The notes under the pieces are model-generated. The model ran no database searches and was not told the origin of the DNA. It saw only the letters and a program-made list of their open reading frames with translations. Made by a program: the position numbers and the translations under genes. From NCBI GenBank assembly GCA_031279295.1, contig JAITIT010000015.1:1-17647 (forward strand): a stretch of 17,647 bases of DNA, in the 5' to 3' direction. Positions 7,123-14,807 of this stretch are shown here, one piece after another (within the stretch, counting starts at the first letter, position 1; every line of letters starts with the position of its first letter). This DNA comes from Holosporales bacterium. GTDB lineage: Bacteria; Pseudomonadota; Alphaproteobacteria; RUG11792.

Positions 7123-8793
7123 ATGAAAGAGAATAATAAGGTCAGCTTTGCTGATATGCTTGCGGAGTCACTAGACGATACCGTGTCTCTAGAAGGCAAG
7201 GTCGTTTCTGGGAGAATAGTCGGCATTAAAGATGACAAAGTTATTGTTGATGTCGGATTGAAAGCCGAAGGAAGACTATCATTGAGTGATGTTAAGGCGT
7301 TAAAGGAAGACGTGAACGTAAACGATACGATAGACGTGTTCATAGAGAAATTTGAGGACAAGCACGGCGAACCCGTGCTCAGCATAGAAAAAGCGAAGCG
7401 GGAAGCAGTTTGGCGTAACATCGAAGGGCATCTTGAAAGTGGAGAAACTATAGAGGGAATTATTATGGGACGTACCAAGGGTGGATTCGCTGTTGATATC
7501 AATGGAACAGCTGCATTCCTCCCAGGAAGTCAGGTCGACCTAAGACTCGTAAAAGATATTACTCCGCTGCTGAATATACCGCAACCATTTAGGGTTTTGA
7601 AGACGGATAGGTCGAGGAATAACATAGTTGTTTCGAGGCGAGCTGTGCTGGAGGCCACCAGGAATCAGGAGAGAGCTGATGTCATATCCAAGCTTTCAGA
7701 GGGAATGATCATCAATGGTATAGTAAAGAATATCATGGATTATGGGGTATTCGTTGATATAGGTGGAATCGACGGTTTGCTACACGTAACAGACATGTCG
7801 TGGAAGCGCGTATCTAACCCGGCTGATATTGTAAACGTTGGAGATGCCGTAGATGTACAGATCATCAAATTCAATAAAGAGTCTGGCAGGATTTCTCTGG
7901 GTATGAAGCAGCTCATGAAAACGCCGTGGGAAAATATAGAGCAGAGGTATAAGGTGGGCGAGAAATACACCGGTAAAGTCATGAACATTACGGACTACGG
8001 TGTATTTATAGAACTCGAGGATTGCATCGAAGGTATGATATATATGACCGAACTTAGCTGGGTTAGGAAGAATATTCATCCTAACAAGATAGTGGAAGTT
8101 GGCCAGATAGTTGAGGTTATGGTGCTGGATATAATCCCTGCTAAGAGGAAGATAAGCCTTGGCTTAAAGCAGTGTCAGCCGAATCCATGGGAACAGTTTG
8201 CGAAGGACCACCCAGTGGGTACTAGGATAACGGGAGAAGTTAAGAATATCACAGAGTTTGGCATCTTTGTTGGTCTTACTGATGTTTTGGATGGGATGAT
8301 TCACATGTCCGACGTCTCATGGACCGGTAGGAATGACGTAACGTTCGAGAAGGGACAACAGGTGGAGGTAGTGGTTCTAGATGTGAAGCCAGACAAGGAA
8401 AGAATTAACCTCGGGATGAGGCAACTTTCTGATGACCAGCATGCCGTAGCTGCTGGAAAAATCAAGAAGGGAGACGTTGTTGTTGCTGAGGTAAAGGGTG
8501 TACACGTCGCAGGTGTGGATGTCGTTCTGGAGAACGGTCTTCCTGGATTCGTCAAAAAAGTTGATATATCAAGTAACAGATTTCAGCAGAGGACTGATAT
8601 GCTGTCGATGGGCGAGAAACTTGAAGCGATCGTGCTTGGGGTCGAAAGGAACGGGATCGTTAACTTATCAGTAAAAGCCCTCGAGATTCAGAGAGAGAAG
8701 GAGGCGCTGCGGAAGTACGGTTCTATTGACAGCGGGGCTAGCCTGGGTGACATACTCGGTGCTGCTCTGAAAAATGATACGAAGAGGGATTGA
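7123..8793 (+). CDS. rpsA: 30S ribosomal protein S1
   Basis: S1 binds mRNA on the small ribosomal subunit and helps initiation at weak ribosome binding sites. Six S1/OB-fold repeats are visible, starting near residues 24, 106, 193, 278, 365 and 449. Repeats 3-5 are the most canonical (for example IMDYGVFVDIGG, ITDYGVFIELED, ITEFGIFVGLTD, each followed by SW). The length of 556 residues matches six-domain proteobacterial S1. I prefer ATG 7123 because family members begin close to the SFADMLAESL segment. An in-frame ATG at 7075 would add 16 residues that look unlike the family and has no better Shine-Dalgarno. Neither start has a strong one, which is common for rpsA. The usual neighbours cmk and ihfB are absent from the window; a SemiSWEET gene follows after 40 bp. 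Confidence 0.95.
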   Translation: MKENNKVSFADMLAESLDDTVSLEGKVVSGRIVGIKDDKVIVDVGLKAEGRLSLSDVKALKEDVNVNDTIDVFIEKFEDKHGEPVLSIEKAKREAVWRNIEGHLESGETIEGIIMGRTKGGFAVDINGTAAFLPGSQVDLRLVKDITPLLNIPQPFRVLKTDRSRNNIVVSRRAVLEATRNQERADVISKLSEGMIINGIVKNIMDYGVFVDIGGIDGLLHVTDMSWKRVSNPADIVNVGDAVDVQIIKFNKESGRISLGMKQLMKTPWENIEQRYKVGEKYTGKVMNITDYGVFIELEDCIEGMIYMTELSWVRKNIHPNKIVEVGQIVEVMVLDIIPAKRKISLGLKQCQPNPWEQFAKDHPVGTRITGEVKNITEFGIFVGLTDVLDGMIHMSDVSWTGRNDVTFEKGQQVEVVVLDVKPDKERINLGMRQLSDDQHAVAAGKIKKGDVVVAEVKGVHVAGVDVVLENGLPGFVKKVDISSNRFQQRTDMLSMGEKLEAIVLGVERNGIVNLSVKALEIQREKEALRKYGSIDSGASLGDILGAALKNDTKRD

Positions 8794-8833
8794 TGCAATT
8801 GATGTATCAGCCTAAATACAATGTCTGTTGTAT

Positions 8834-9157
8834 ATGGCAATAGCTTATTATCTCGAACAATTTTTCGGGGGCATTGCATCAGTGACAACGATCGTTGGGC
8901 TTATGCCGCAGATATACAAGGCTTACAAGACCAAGTCAATGGAAGATGTGTCGACCATGATGCTCGTAACGAGCTTCACGTGCTCGGTATCATGGATGGT
9001 GTATGGAATGCTCACTCACTCTACGTATGTAGCCATGAGTAACGTTATCTGCATACTCACCAGCACAATCTCATTGTACCAGAAGCGTAAGTACGGGCTC
9101 TGCGATCGGTATAATATTAAAAAACGTGATGTTATTGTGGCAGGCGACGTAGTCTAA
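8834..9157 (+). CDS. SemiSWEET sugar transporter (MtN3/PQ-loop family)
   Basis: This 107-residue membrane protein has three predicted helices forming one triple-helix bundle, the unit that dimerises in bacterial SemiSWEETs to pass sugars such as sucrose or glucose along their gradient. The PQ motif (GLMPQIYKAYKTKS) has Pro25-Gln26. The second helix includes SWMVYG, and the third carries the conserved Asn in AMSNVICILTS. A charged tail of about 25 residues follows helix 3 and is longer than in most SemiSWEETs. ATG 8834 is preferred; a TTG at 8828 adds two residues. No good Shine-Dalgarno is present. It lies 40 bp after rpsA in the same direction and may be cotranscribed. In an intracellular bacterium it would serve to take sugar from the host. 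Confidence 0.87.
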   Translation: MAIAYYLEQFFGGIASVTTIVGLMPQIYKAYKTKSMEDVSTMMLVTSFTCSVSWMVYGMLTHSTYVAMSNVICILTSTISLYQKRKYGLCDRYNIKKRDVIVAGDVV

Positions 9158-9221
9158 CTTTGAGAAGATATCGTCCATTGAAACAGGCACGCCATGTACA
9201 TGCCGGTGATATGATGCACAA

Positions 9222-10076
9222 CTATTCAGAGCTACGTGTTTGCATAACAGGTTCCAGTACCCACGCATAACCCAACTCATCAATGTTAACGATTGGTTTA
9301 GCGGTCACCCTGCCTGATGCCATATCTACTGAAGTTACCTTAGCTACAGAAATGCTATCCCGAAACACACCACCTTCACCAGAGGTGTACAGTTCATCTT
9401 CAACATTCACCTTCTCGATAGCAGCATCACGTATCTCTATTGAGACCATTTCGTTTCTCCCGGTTCCTGACATAATCATATGAACGCCACTTTTAGTTTT
9501 GACAGGCACAAATATCTTTGGATTCGTAACAGGCAGCACCCTTGCGATTGCCCCTACAACATCGTATATCATACCTACAAGTCCATCACTCGATATAACA
9601 ACTGAGCCGACGCGAGACCTTTTGTGTAATGCTGATATTATGACGAATGACTCGAACACAGACTTGTCGGTTCCAAGGACTTTTTCCATGGCATTAAACA
9701 TGTTCGAGGTATGTTTCAGATTCATAATTTTCTTTAGTTCAACGAGCTCCTGCTCAACTTCATTGATGATGAGGATCTTACCCTTCAATTCATCAACCTT
9801 GAGTTTCAGCTCCTCGTTTTCCTGCTTGAGGCTAACATACCTGTGAACAATTTCAGGAAGCTCCTTAAACGCCACAACGAACCGTTTTACGGGCATGAGT
9901 ACGGTAACCATACCGTGCTTCATCTGAGCAATAAACCAGACATCACAGATATCCAATGCTATTAATCCCAGCGAACACAATGCCAGCGTAACTGCTCTTT
10001 TAGTTCTAGCACCACCATTCCGCGATGCAAACCTGCGGAGCACAAAGAATAGCGAGCCACGCCATCTGGAAGTCAC
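9222..10076 (-). CDS. mreC: Rod-shape determining protein MreC
   Basis: MreC links cytoplasmic MreB to the periplasmic wall-synthesis machinery. This 284-residue protein has a basic cytosolic tail, one membrane helix at about 28-50, a coiled coil at about 78-118 (LKQENEELKLKVDELKGK), and the periplasmic double beta-barrel domain from about 130. The latter shows the familiar GSVVISSDGLVGMIYDVV and VLPVTNPKI segments and the closing DELYTSGEGGVF motif. The start is GTG 10076, whose GTGA overlaps the TGA of the upstream fis-like gene, indicating translational coupling; GGGGGAG sits immediately before it. It is the last gene of an operon. Neither mreB nor mreD is in the window, so mreC is detached from its usual cluster. 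The final residues after the barrel are short. Confidence 0.9.
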   Translation of the reverse strand: MTSRWRGSLFFVLRRFASRNGGARTKRAVTLALCSLGLIALDICDVWFIAQMKHGMVTVLMPVKRFVVAFKELPEIVHRYVSLKQENEELKLKVDELKGKILIINEVEQELVELKKIMNLKHTSNMFNAMEKVLGTDKSVFESFVIISALHKRSRVGSVVISSDGLVGMIYDVVGAIARVLPVTNPKIFVPVKTKSGVHMIMSGTGRNEMVSIEIRDAAIEKVNVEDELYTSGEGGVFRDSISVAKVTSVDMASGRVTAKPIVNIDELGYAWVLEPVMQTRSSE

Positions 10077-10312
10077 TCCCCCAACCTTAAAGCCTTTATC
10101 TTTGCGTTGAGCGTGTTCCTACTAATTCCCAAAAGCCGTGCACTCTTCTTCTTATTGCGATCAGTCAAATGAAGCGCCTTCTTTATGACGGCGTATTCAG
10201 CCTCTTTAACAACCGTACTATACAATCCAGAAATGTTGTCGGTACTCTTCTGCACTAAGAAAAAATTATCGAGGAGATTCTCTATGGCGGACGATACACT
10301 ATGTGTCTTCAT
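10073..10312 (-). CDS. Fis-family DNA-binding protein (full-length Fis-like)
   Basis: The product has 79 residues (82 if TTG 10321 is used). It has a poorly conserved N-terminal arm and a dimerisation helix (ISGLYSTVVKEAEYAVIKKAL). It ends in the Fis/NtrC-type helix-turn-helix (NKKKSARLLGISRNTLNAKIKAL). It aligns along its length with enterobacterial Fis (LYELVLAEVEQPLLDMVM then TRAALMMGINRGTLRKKLK), so it is not just a fragment of an NtrX protein. Fis bends DNA, organises the nucleoid and regulates promoters. Start choice: ATG 10312 is favoured by codon type, but AAGG at 10327-10330 is better spaced for TTG 10321. It lies 24 bp (or 15 bp) after the HD gene and overlaps mreC by 4 bp. A remnant NtrC-family output domain is an alternative origin. 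Confidence 0.85.
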   Translation of the reverse strand: MKTHSVSSAIENLLDNFFLVQKSTDNISGLYSTVVKEAEYAVIKKALHLTDRNKKKSARLLGISRNTLNAKIKALRLGE

Positions 10313-10336
10313 GATCGCCAAAAAAACCTTCAGGCA

Positions 10337-11437
10337 CTATGACGCTAGTATAGCAACTTCAAACCCATCACTACACCATTTTTTCACGGCATGGTATTGA
10401 CTCTCGAACATGGGGTCAAGCGCTGTTAGCCTCTCCAGCTTTCCAGACTTTGCATTCTTCACCCACGGATCGATTCCCCTAAACTTTGGAGTAAATTTCT
10501 TTACATCGTACTTCCTCCCAGGAATCTTCTCGTTATATTTCTCGCACTGCTTCAGGTTGGTATTAACTATGCCATCATCGGTCTTTACGAGCTTGGCCAT
10601 CACTACGTCGTCAGTTGCAAACAAATCCTCCATGCGAATTAATCCGATTGCAAGTGCTCTCCGTAGTGCCGCAGAAAAATGTATGTTCATCGATGTATTC
10701 CATTTGGCTCCCCAAAAATTCTGCGTACAGTACAGAGACACGTCCGCAAATTTCTTGGCTAAATCCTTCCGCGAGAAGTACCAGTCTCCATCTTCAAACT
10801 TCAGATCCGACACTATCGCAGCTGCATCATCTTTCGATATGAGCCTGAGGATGACACCTGTGTGAATGTTGTACTGAATTCTGTCGGCACACATGTTTGG
10901 GAGGGGTTGTTCAAGACGTACATACCCTGCATTTTCCAGATCAAGATCATTGAAGCTCATTCCGAACTTTGTGAGCACAGCCTCTATCCCTGCTTTCTGT
11001 AAGTGGCTGAGATGGTTCTTGTCCTGATACGACTCCTTAACATTATCGTTTATGTCCTTGGCGAATATGTAATCTCCAACATGGGAGAACACAGTATGCG
11101 AGCTATCATGCAGTAACCCTGCAACCTGCTCCTTAAACAGAGCTTTAGCTTTCTTGAGGAGTACTAAGACTCCAACTGAATGATCGAATCTTGAGAATAC
11201 TGGCAGTCGCGGTCCTACGTACCTCGGTGGGCCAGATTGGTCGATTCCCTTCAAACGCTGCATTACACCAGTATTCATAATCGTTACTAGGGCTTCTTCG
11301 CAATCATACGACTCGCCCCAAATCGTCTCGATCGTTTGCTTCGAATGGAGATGAAGATATATGCTTGCACCCACAAGCAACGCTACCATGAATGCCAACC
11401 AGATGAGTTGTTTTAGTTTAGAGATAGAGAGACACAC
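10337..11437 (-). CDS. Membrane-anchored HD-domain phosphohydrolase (dNTPase/SAMHD1-like)
   Basis: This 366-residue protein has one N-terminal hydrophobic segment (about residues 9-30, an uncleaved anchor or signal peptide) and then an HD superfamily domain. The metal ligands are visible in order: His86 (RFDHSVGV), His110-Asp111 (LLHDSSHTVFSHV) and Asp185 (CADRIQYN). The N-terminal MQRLKGIDQSGPPRYVGP and FSRFDHS arrangement is like COG1078/SAMHD1-type nucleotide triphosphohydrolases, which place substrate next to a di-metal or Fe site. GTG 11437 has GGAGG (11444-11448) at a spacing of 6, and a good promoter lies just upstream. It heads the operon with fis-like and mreC. An exported or periplasm-facing HD hydrolase would be unusual, and orientation is not resolved. 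The substrate (dNTP, other nucleotide or phosphoester) is unknown. Confidence 0.82.
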   Translation of the reverse strand: MCLSISKLKQLIWLAFMVALLVGASIYLHLHSKQTIETIWGESYDCEEALVTIMNTGVMQRLKGIDQSGPPRYVGPRLPVFSRFDHSVGVLVLLKKAKALFKEQVAGLLHDSSHTVFSHVGDYIFAKDINDNVKESYQDKNHLSHLQKAGIEAVLTKFGMSFNDLDLENAGYVRLEQPLPNMCADRIQYNIHTGVILRLISKDDAAAIVSDLKFEDGDWYFSRKDLAKKFADVSLYCTQNFWGAKWNTSMNIHFSAALRRALAIGLIRMEDLFATDDVVMAKLVKTDDGIVNTNLKQCEKYNEKIPGRKYDVKKFTPKFRGIDPWVKNAKSGKLERLTALDPMFESQYHAVKKWCSDGFEVAILAS

Positions 11438-11477
11438 GACACACCTCCGCTATTACTGATTTCGTAAGCGGACAATT

Positions 11478-11507
11478 ATGATATCAGAATCAGATGCTTA
11501 ACGTCAA
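11478..11507 (-). promoter_or_regulatory. Promoter of the HD-fis-mreC operon
   Basis: On the minus strand, TTGACG (complement of 11502-11507) and TATCAT (complement of 11478-11483) are separated by 18 bp; each matches sigma-70 consensus at 5 of 6 positions. Initiation near 11471 would give a leader of about 34 bases before the GTG at 11437, with GGAGG inside it. This is one of the two best promoter matches seen in the window. Confidence 0.6.
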
Positions 11508-11741
11508 GGATACGACCTGTGAGGAACTGACTACTTTTTTATTGTACACAAGTGCAGACACATCTGAGACAAAAGTGACTAATGCTGTGAACGGAAATAT
11601 GTGTGTAACTCAGAGGAGTTTGAACTTCCGTTCATACCCAAAGGCCTCTAGAATGAGTATTAGATTCCGTAAGAAAATTTCACTGCAACAAAATAAGCAT
11701 AGCAGAAAAATGTGCATAGAATTTGTTGTCAAACAATGACT

Positions 11742-11759
11742 CACCAGCTAAAGCTGGTG
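11742..11759 (-). terminator. Hairpin downstream of the sensor kinase gene
   Basis: CACCAGC (11742-11748) and GCTGGTG (11753-11759) form a perfect 7-bp stem around a 4-base loop. It lies about 40 bases beyond the kinase stop codon on the minus strand. The following bases are not a clean T tract, so it could be a weak terminator or an RNA 3'-end stabiliser. Confidence 0.4.
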
Positions 11760-11799
11760 GAAGGTATGCTTGCAAAGCTATCAACGATACCATTGACTA

Positions 11800-13116
11800 C
11801 TATACATTTTCACGAATTGGGATAGTGACAACGAAAGCTCCGCCGTGTTGCTGTTCGCTATCAACGCTGATAGTACCGCCATGCGCAGTTATTGCGTCCT
11901 TAGCGATGCTTAGGCCGAGACCTACCCCTACCCCTTCATAATGGGTTCTAGCACTATCCTGCCGGACAAATGGGGAAAATATATCCTCTGAGAGGCTTTT
12001 ATCAATTCCGGAACCATCATCAACAAACCTTATCGTTACCATGTTTGCATCCTGAGTGAACGTTATGTGTATGTTGCTGGCATACCTCTTCGCGTTAGCA
12101 ATGATATTACCGAATGCACGTTTCAGTGAAATACACCTCATCGGGATGTCCAAATCTGCTGCTCCGTTGATATATACTTTGAAATCATCGGAGGCGTAAT
12201 CTCTGGATATTCCGCTCAGAAAGGACAGCAGATTACGTACCGTGAAGACCTCGTTGTTTTGCTCTGCTACGTGAATGGTGAAGCTCTCCGTCATCTTTAT
12301 CATCATGTTGACATCGCTTGCAAGCCACTCTGTTTCCTTCGTTTTCGGCATTAATGACAACTGCAATTTCATCTTGGTAAGTGGCGTTCTGAGATCGTGC
12401 GAGATCCCAGCTAGCACTTTCAATCGCCTGTCCATAAGATCCTTCACTTGCTTTTTCATCTCGCAGAAAGCCTTTCCAGCAACTCTGATTTCATATGCCC
12501 CCTCTGGTTTATAATCCTCTGTGTCGATTCCGCGTCCGAACTCCGTCGCCGCCTTCGCTAATTTTTTTATTGGCCTTATCTGATTCTTCAGGAAGATGAG
12601 TGCTATAATAATAAGAAGAATCGCTGATGCGACTCCACTACCTAGAACTACTGGAATAATTTTCATGTACAGGTTCTTCCTGGAGAATGATATTTTGTAG
12701 AGATTATTGTTACTGTTGGATGGGACGTATATCTCCATGCTCTCATCGCATGTGTCGATATAATATTTTTCATACCCCCTCTTCACCAACGCGCTTCTCA
12801 AGACCCTATAGGCCTTGTGACTCTTGGAGATGCCTATCTTCTCGAGTCGCTTGTTGCTGATAACCTCAATCTTGATCTTCATGCTTTTCTTGATTACATT
12901 GATGTATCTGTCATCGCATCGCATATCAAGCAGCTTCGTTATCGCAATCGCTTCTCCAACCATCTGCCTTGATATGATTCCAAGAACTATCTGCGTATAT
13001 TTCTCACTGAAGATGATGCTAACAACCAGCTGCGAGGTAACGACCGGAGTTATCAGGATTAGCAGGACCCTGAAAAAGATGCTTTTAGGCAACATTTTTT
13101 TTATTAGTAGCAACAC
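11800..13116 (-). CDS. EnvZ-like membrane sensor histidine kinase
   Basis: This 438-residue kinase has membrane helix 1 (about 15-38), a periplasmic sensor region of about 110 residues, helix 2 (about 153-176), HAMP (177-230) and a dimerisation/phosphoacceptor domain with H box GISHDLRTPLTKMKLQL (His240). The catalytic ATPase domain shows N box IIANAKRYA (Asn341), G1 DDGSGID (366-372), F box IFSPFVR and G2 GVGLGLSIAKD. The LRTPLT-KLQLS wording is that of EnvZ-type kinases in alphaproteobacteria. No response regulator is adjacent, so it is an orphan here; an OmpR-like partner elsewhere is expected. The frame begins at GTG 13116. ATG 13095 (residue 8) is an equally plausible start and neither has a good Shine-Dalgarno. 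It is divergent from the ctpA-type gene across 82 bp. Confidence 0.9.
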   Translation of the reverse strand: MLLLIKKMLPKSIFFRVLLILITPVVTSQLVVSIIFSEKYTQIVLGIISRQMVGEAIAITKLLDMRCDDRYINVIKKSMKIKIEVISNKRLEKIGISKSHKAYRVLRSALVKRGYEKYYIDTCDESMEIYVPSNSNNNLYKISFSRKNLYMKIIPVVLGSGVASAILLIIIALIFLKNQIRPIKKLAKAATEFGRGIDTEDYKPEGAYEIRVAGKAFCEMKKQVKDLMDRRLKVLAGISHDLRTPLTKMKLQLSLMPKTKETEWLASDVNMMIKMTESFTIHVAEQNNEVFTVRNLLSFLSGISRDYASDDFKVYINGAADLDIPMRCISLKRAFGNIIANAKRYASNIHITFTQDANMVTIRFVDDGSGIDKSLSEDIFSPFVRQDSARTHYEGVGVGLGLSIAKDAITAHGGTISVDSEQQHGGAFVVTIPIRENV

Positions 13117-13198
13117 GGAGAACGGTTATCCAGATTGGCAAACTGTGCATTATGTATCATATGCTCACTCTGGTGCGTGAAAAATATTTGGCTTCAAT

Positions 13199-14449
13199 AT
13201 GGAATATCTGGGGAGGACAGCGATCGTACTGTGTCTGTCTTTAGTGCTTATGAGCTCCTGCAAAAAAAGAAATATTCCTCACGGAGGGGACATCATAGCT
13301 GATCTGTTAGAAACGAACGATGTGATCACTGAGATAATCAACGAGATAAAGAATGGATATGCTAGTGATATCTCGAGGGAAAAGCTTGAAACTGGAGCAA
13401 TAAACGGAATGCTACAGGTTCTTGACGAACACTCAGTCTACATAACTCAGGGCGAGTACGATGCATTTAACAAATCTACAAGGGGCCTATTCCTTGGAAT
13501 AGGCATCGAGATAAAGCAGAATCAGGATGGAGTAGAGATCACATCGCTCATCGAAGATAGTCCAGCAGCAGTTGCCGGGTTAAAAACCGCTGATGTAATC
13601 ACTCACATCAATGACGAGGATGTGTCACAGATGAGTATGAAGAGAATACTCTCGAAGCTCGGTTCTGACAGCTCTCTTGAGATTACAGTACACGTGTTGC
13701 GTAACAAAACTGACAGCTTAAAATTCAAGCTTAAGAAATCTGTCATTCAGCTTCAGAGTGTCAAGTTGGACTTCGCGGATGACATAGCGATCATTAAGAT
13801 CACTCACTTCAACGAAGGAACGCTCGATGGTGTTTCGAGTGCTGTGAGGAAGTTACTTAAAAAAGATGCAAGGGGAGTGATCATTGACCTGCGTAATAAC
13901 CCAGGGGGAATCATGGAGCAGGCGATCAGCACCTGTAACCTCTTCCTCACGAATAAGAAGATCATTGAGTTCAAATCCAGAAATGCTGACGAGAGTAAAA
14001 TCATCTTCTCTGATGGTGATGATGTACTGAATGGCCTCCCGATGGCTGTGCTGATAGATTCAAATACCGCATCTGGTGGGGAACTCGTCGCATCGGCACT
14101 TGGTGATAACAAACGCGCAATCCTGATAGGACAGAAGACTTATGGTAAGGGCTCGTTGCAATCAATCATCCCAATTCCTGGACGCGGCGCGATTAAACTT
14201 ACAGTCGCGTACTTCATCTCACCGAATGGAAACACCATCGATAAAACCGGCATTACTCCAGATATAGATATCTCGAGGGATGCATTGAAGCTACCGGTGA
14301 TAGCTCAGGCTAACGAACAGCAAAGCGAGACTGTGGAGTACAGCAAGCAGCCAATCATACAGAGAGCTGTCGACATACTACACGGAGTCTCGGTACTCTC
14401 TGATGCGAGTGATAAGGAAGCTACAGCACAACAAACTGCCCAGGGCTAA
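13199..14449 (+). CDS. ctpA: S41-family C-terminal processing protease (CtpA/Prc-type), probable lipoprotein
   Basis: This 416-residue envelope protease has a hydrophobic N-terminus ending in LVLMSSC-KK, a lipobox-like site with Cys21, so it is likely lipid-anchored. An N-terminal helical cap (35-90) is followed by a PDZ domain at about 95-175 (GLFLGIGIEI, SPAAVAGLKTADVITHIND). The S41 core then shows DLRNNPGG at 230-237. The catalytic dyad is Ser292 (NTASGGE) and Lys317 (TYGKGSLQ), 25 residues apart as in characterised CtpA/CtpB proteins, with Gln321 also present. These proteases trim or degrade periplasmic proteins from the C-terminus, including cell-wall hydrolases. No good Shine-Dalgarno precedes ATG 13199. 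The gene is divergent from the sensor kinase, and its 3' end overlaps the convergent DUF4280 gene by 29 bp. The C-terminal 45 residues are low-complexity polar. Confidence 0.93.
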   Translation: MEYLGRTAIVLCLSLVLMSSCKKRNIPHGGDIIADLLETNDVITEIINEIKNGYASDISREKLETGAINGMLQVLDEHSVYITQGEYDAFNKSTRGLFLGIGIEIKQNQDGVEITSLIEDSPAAVAGLKTADVITHINDEDVSQMSMKRILSKLGSDSSLEITVHVLRNKTDSLKFKLKKSVIQLQSVKLDFADDIAIIKITHFNEGTLDGVSSAVRKLLKKDARGVIIDLRNNPGGIMEQAISTCNLFLTNKKIIEFKSRNADESKIIFSDGDDVLNGLPMAVLIDSNTASGGELVASALGDNKRAILIGQKTYGKGSLQSIIPIPGRGAIKLTVAYFISPNGNTIDKTGITPDIDISRDALKLPVIAQANEQQSETVEYSKQPIIQRAVDILHGVSVLSDASDKEATAQQTAQG

Positions 14450-14801
14450 CGATCCCGATCCTGCCACCCCACATACACATACATGTATCAGTGTCTCTCA
14501 AACACGGCCCAACCGTAGATATCATATTTGGGTTCGACGAGATCCACGGAGCTGCTACCGCTGGTACACACGGCATCGGAGTCAATACCCCAAGTGCTGC
14601 TGCTGTTGCTGCTGCAACTGTTGGGTTTGAAAGTGTTGAGCACATTCCAAATGACGCGATGTTGAGCATTGGCACGAAGTCCATGATCGTCGCAACTGGC
14701 ATCCCACAGATTAATACAGGAATCTTTGGGAGCACAACTAGTGGGCATGGAGTCATCCCGAATGAGCATTGACATATTGCGCCATTAACAACGACCGGCA
14801 C
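14421..14801 (-). CDS. DUF4280/PAAR-like domain protein
   Basis: This 126-residue protein matches the DUF4280 (PAAR-like) pattern from end to end. It has VVNGAICQCSFG at 4-15, LPKIPVLICGMPVATIMD, NIASFGMCSTLSNPTVA at 47-63, an Ala-rich stretch, GVLTPMPCVPAVAAPW at 71-86, then CMCMWGGRIGIVSPGQ at 107-122. It is Cys-rich (eight Cys), as expected for this group. PAAR and PAAR-like proteins cap the spike of contractile injection systems (type VI secretion, phage-like) and can recruit effectors. No such system is visible in the window. It starts at GTG 14801, 6 bp after the lpxI stop, so it is very probably cotranscribed with recA and lpxI, and its end overlaps ctpA by 29 bp. Its role here is unknown. 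Confidence 0.83.
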   Translation of the reverse strand: MPVVVNGAICQCSFGMTPCPLVVLPKIPVLICGMPVATIMDFVPMLNIASFGMCSTLSNPTVAAATAAALGVLTPMPCVPAVAAPWISSNPNMISTVGPCLRDTDTCMCMWGGRIGIVSPGQFVVL

Positions 14802-14807
14802 TCCGTG

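Larger units (their letters stand above)
11438..11799. other. Intergenic region between sensor kinase 3' end and HD operon
   Basis: This 362-bp AT-rich spacer carries the promoter of the HD-fis-mreC operon at 11478-11507 and a 7-bp perfect hairpin at 11742-11759 near the kinase 3' end. An 81-codon plus-strand frame (11494-11739) is present, but it lacks a ribosome binding site, overlaps the promoter and looks non-coding in composition, so it is not called. Confidence 0.5.

Noticed and set aside
9192..9203. Palindrome CATGTACATG between the SemiSWEET and mreC 3' ends
   Set aside because: Short, without a T tract on either strand; too weak to call a terminator.
11494..11739. 81-codon plus-strand frame in the kinase-HD spacer
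   Set aside because: No ribosome binding site, overlap with the promoter of the HD operon and a product of ordinary non-coding character.
14597..14625. GCT/GCA-like triplet run that looked like a microsatellite
   Set aside because: It encodes the Ala-rich segment that is normal in DUF4280 proteins.
14491..14772. 93-codon plus-strand frame opposite the DUF4280 gene
   Set aside because: The minus strand shows a complete DUF4280 pattern; the Ala-rich repeat makes both strands open by chance.
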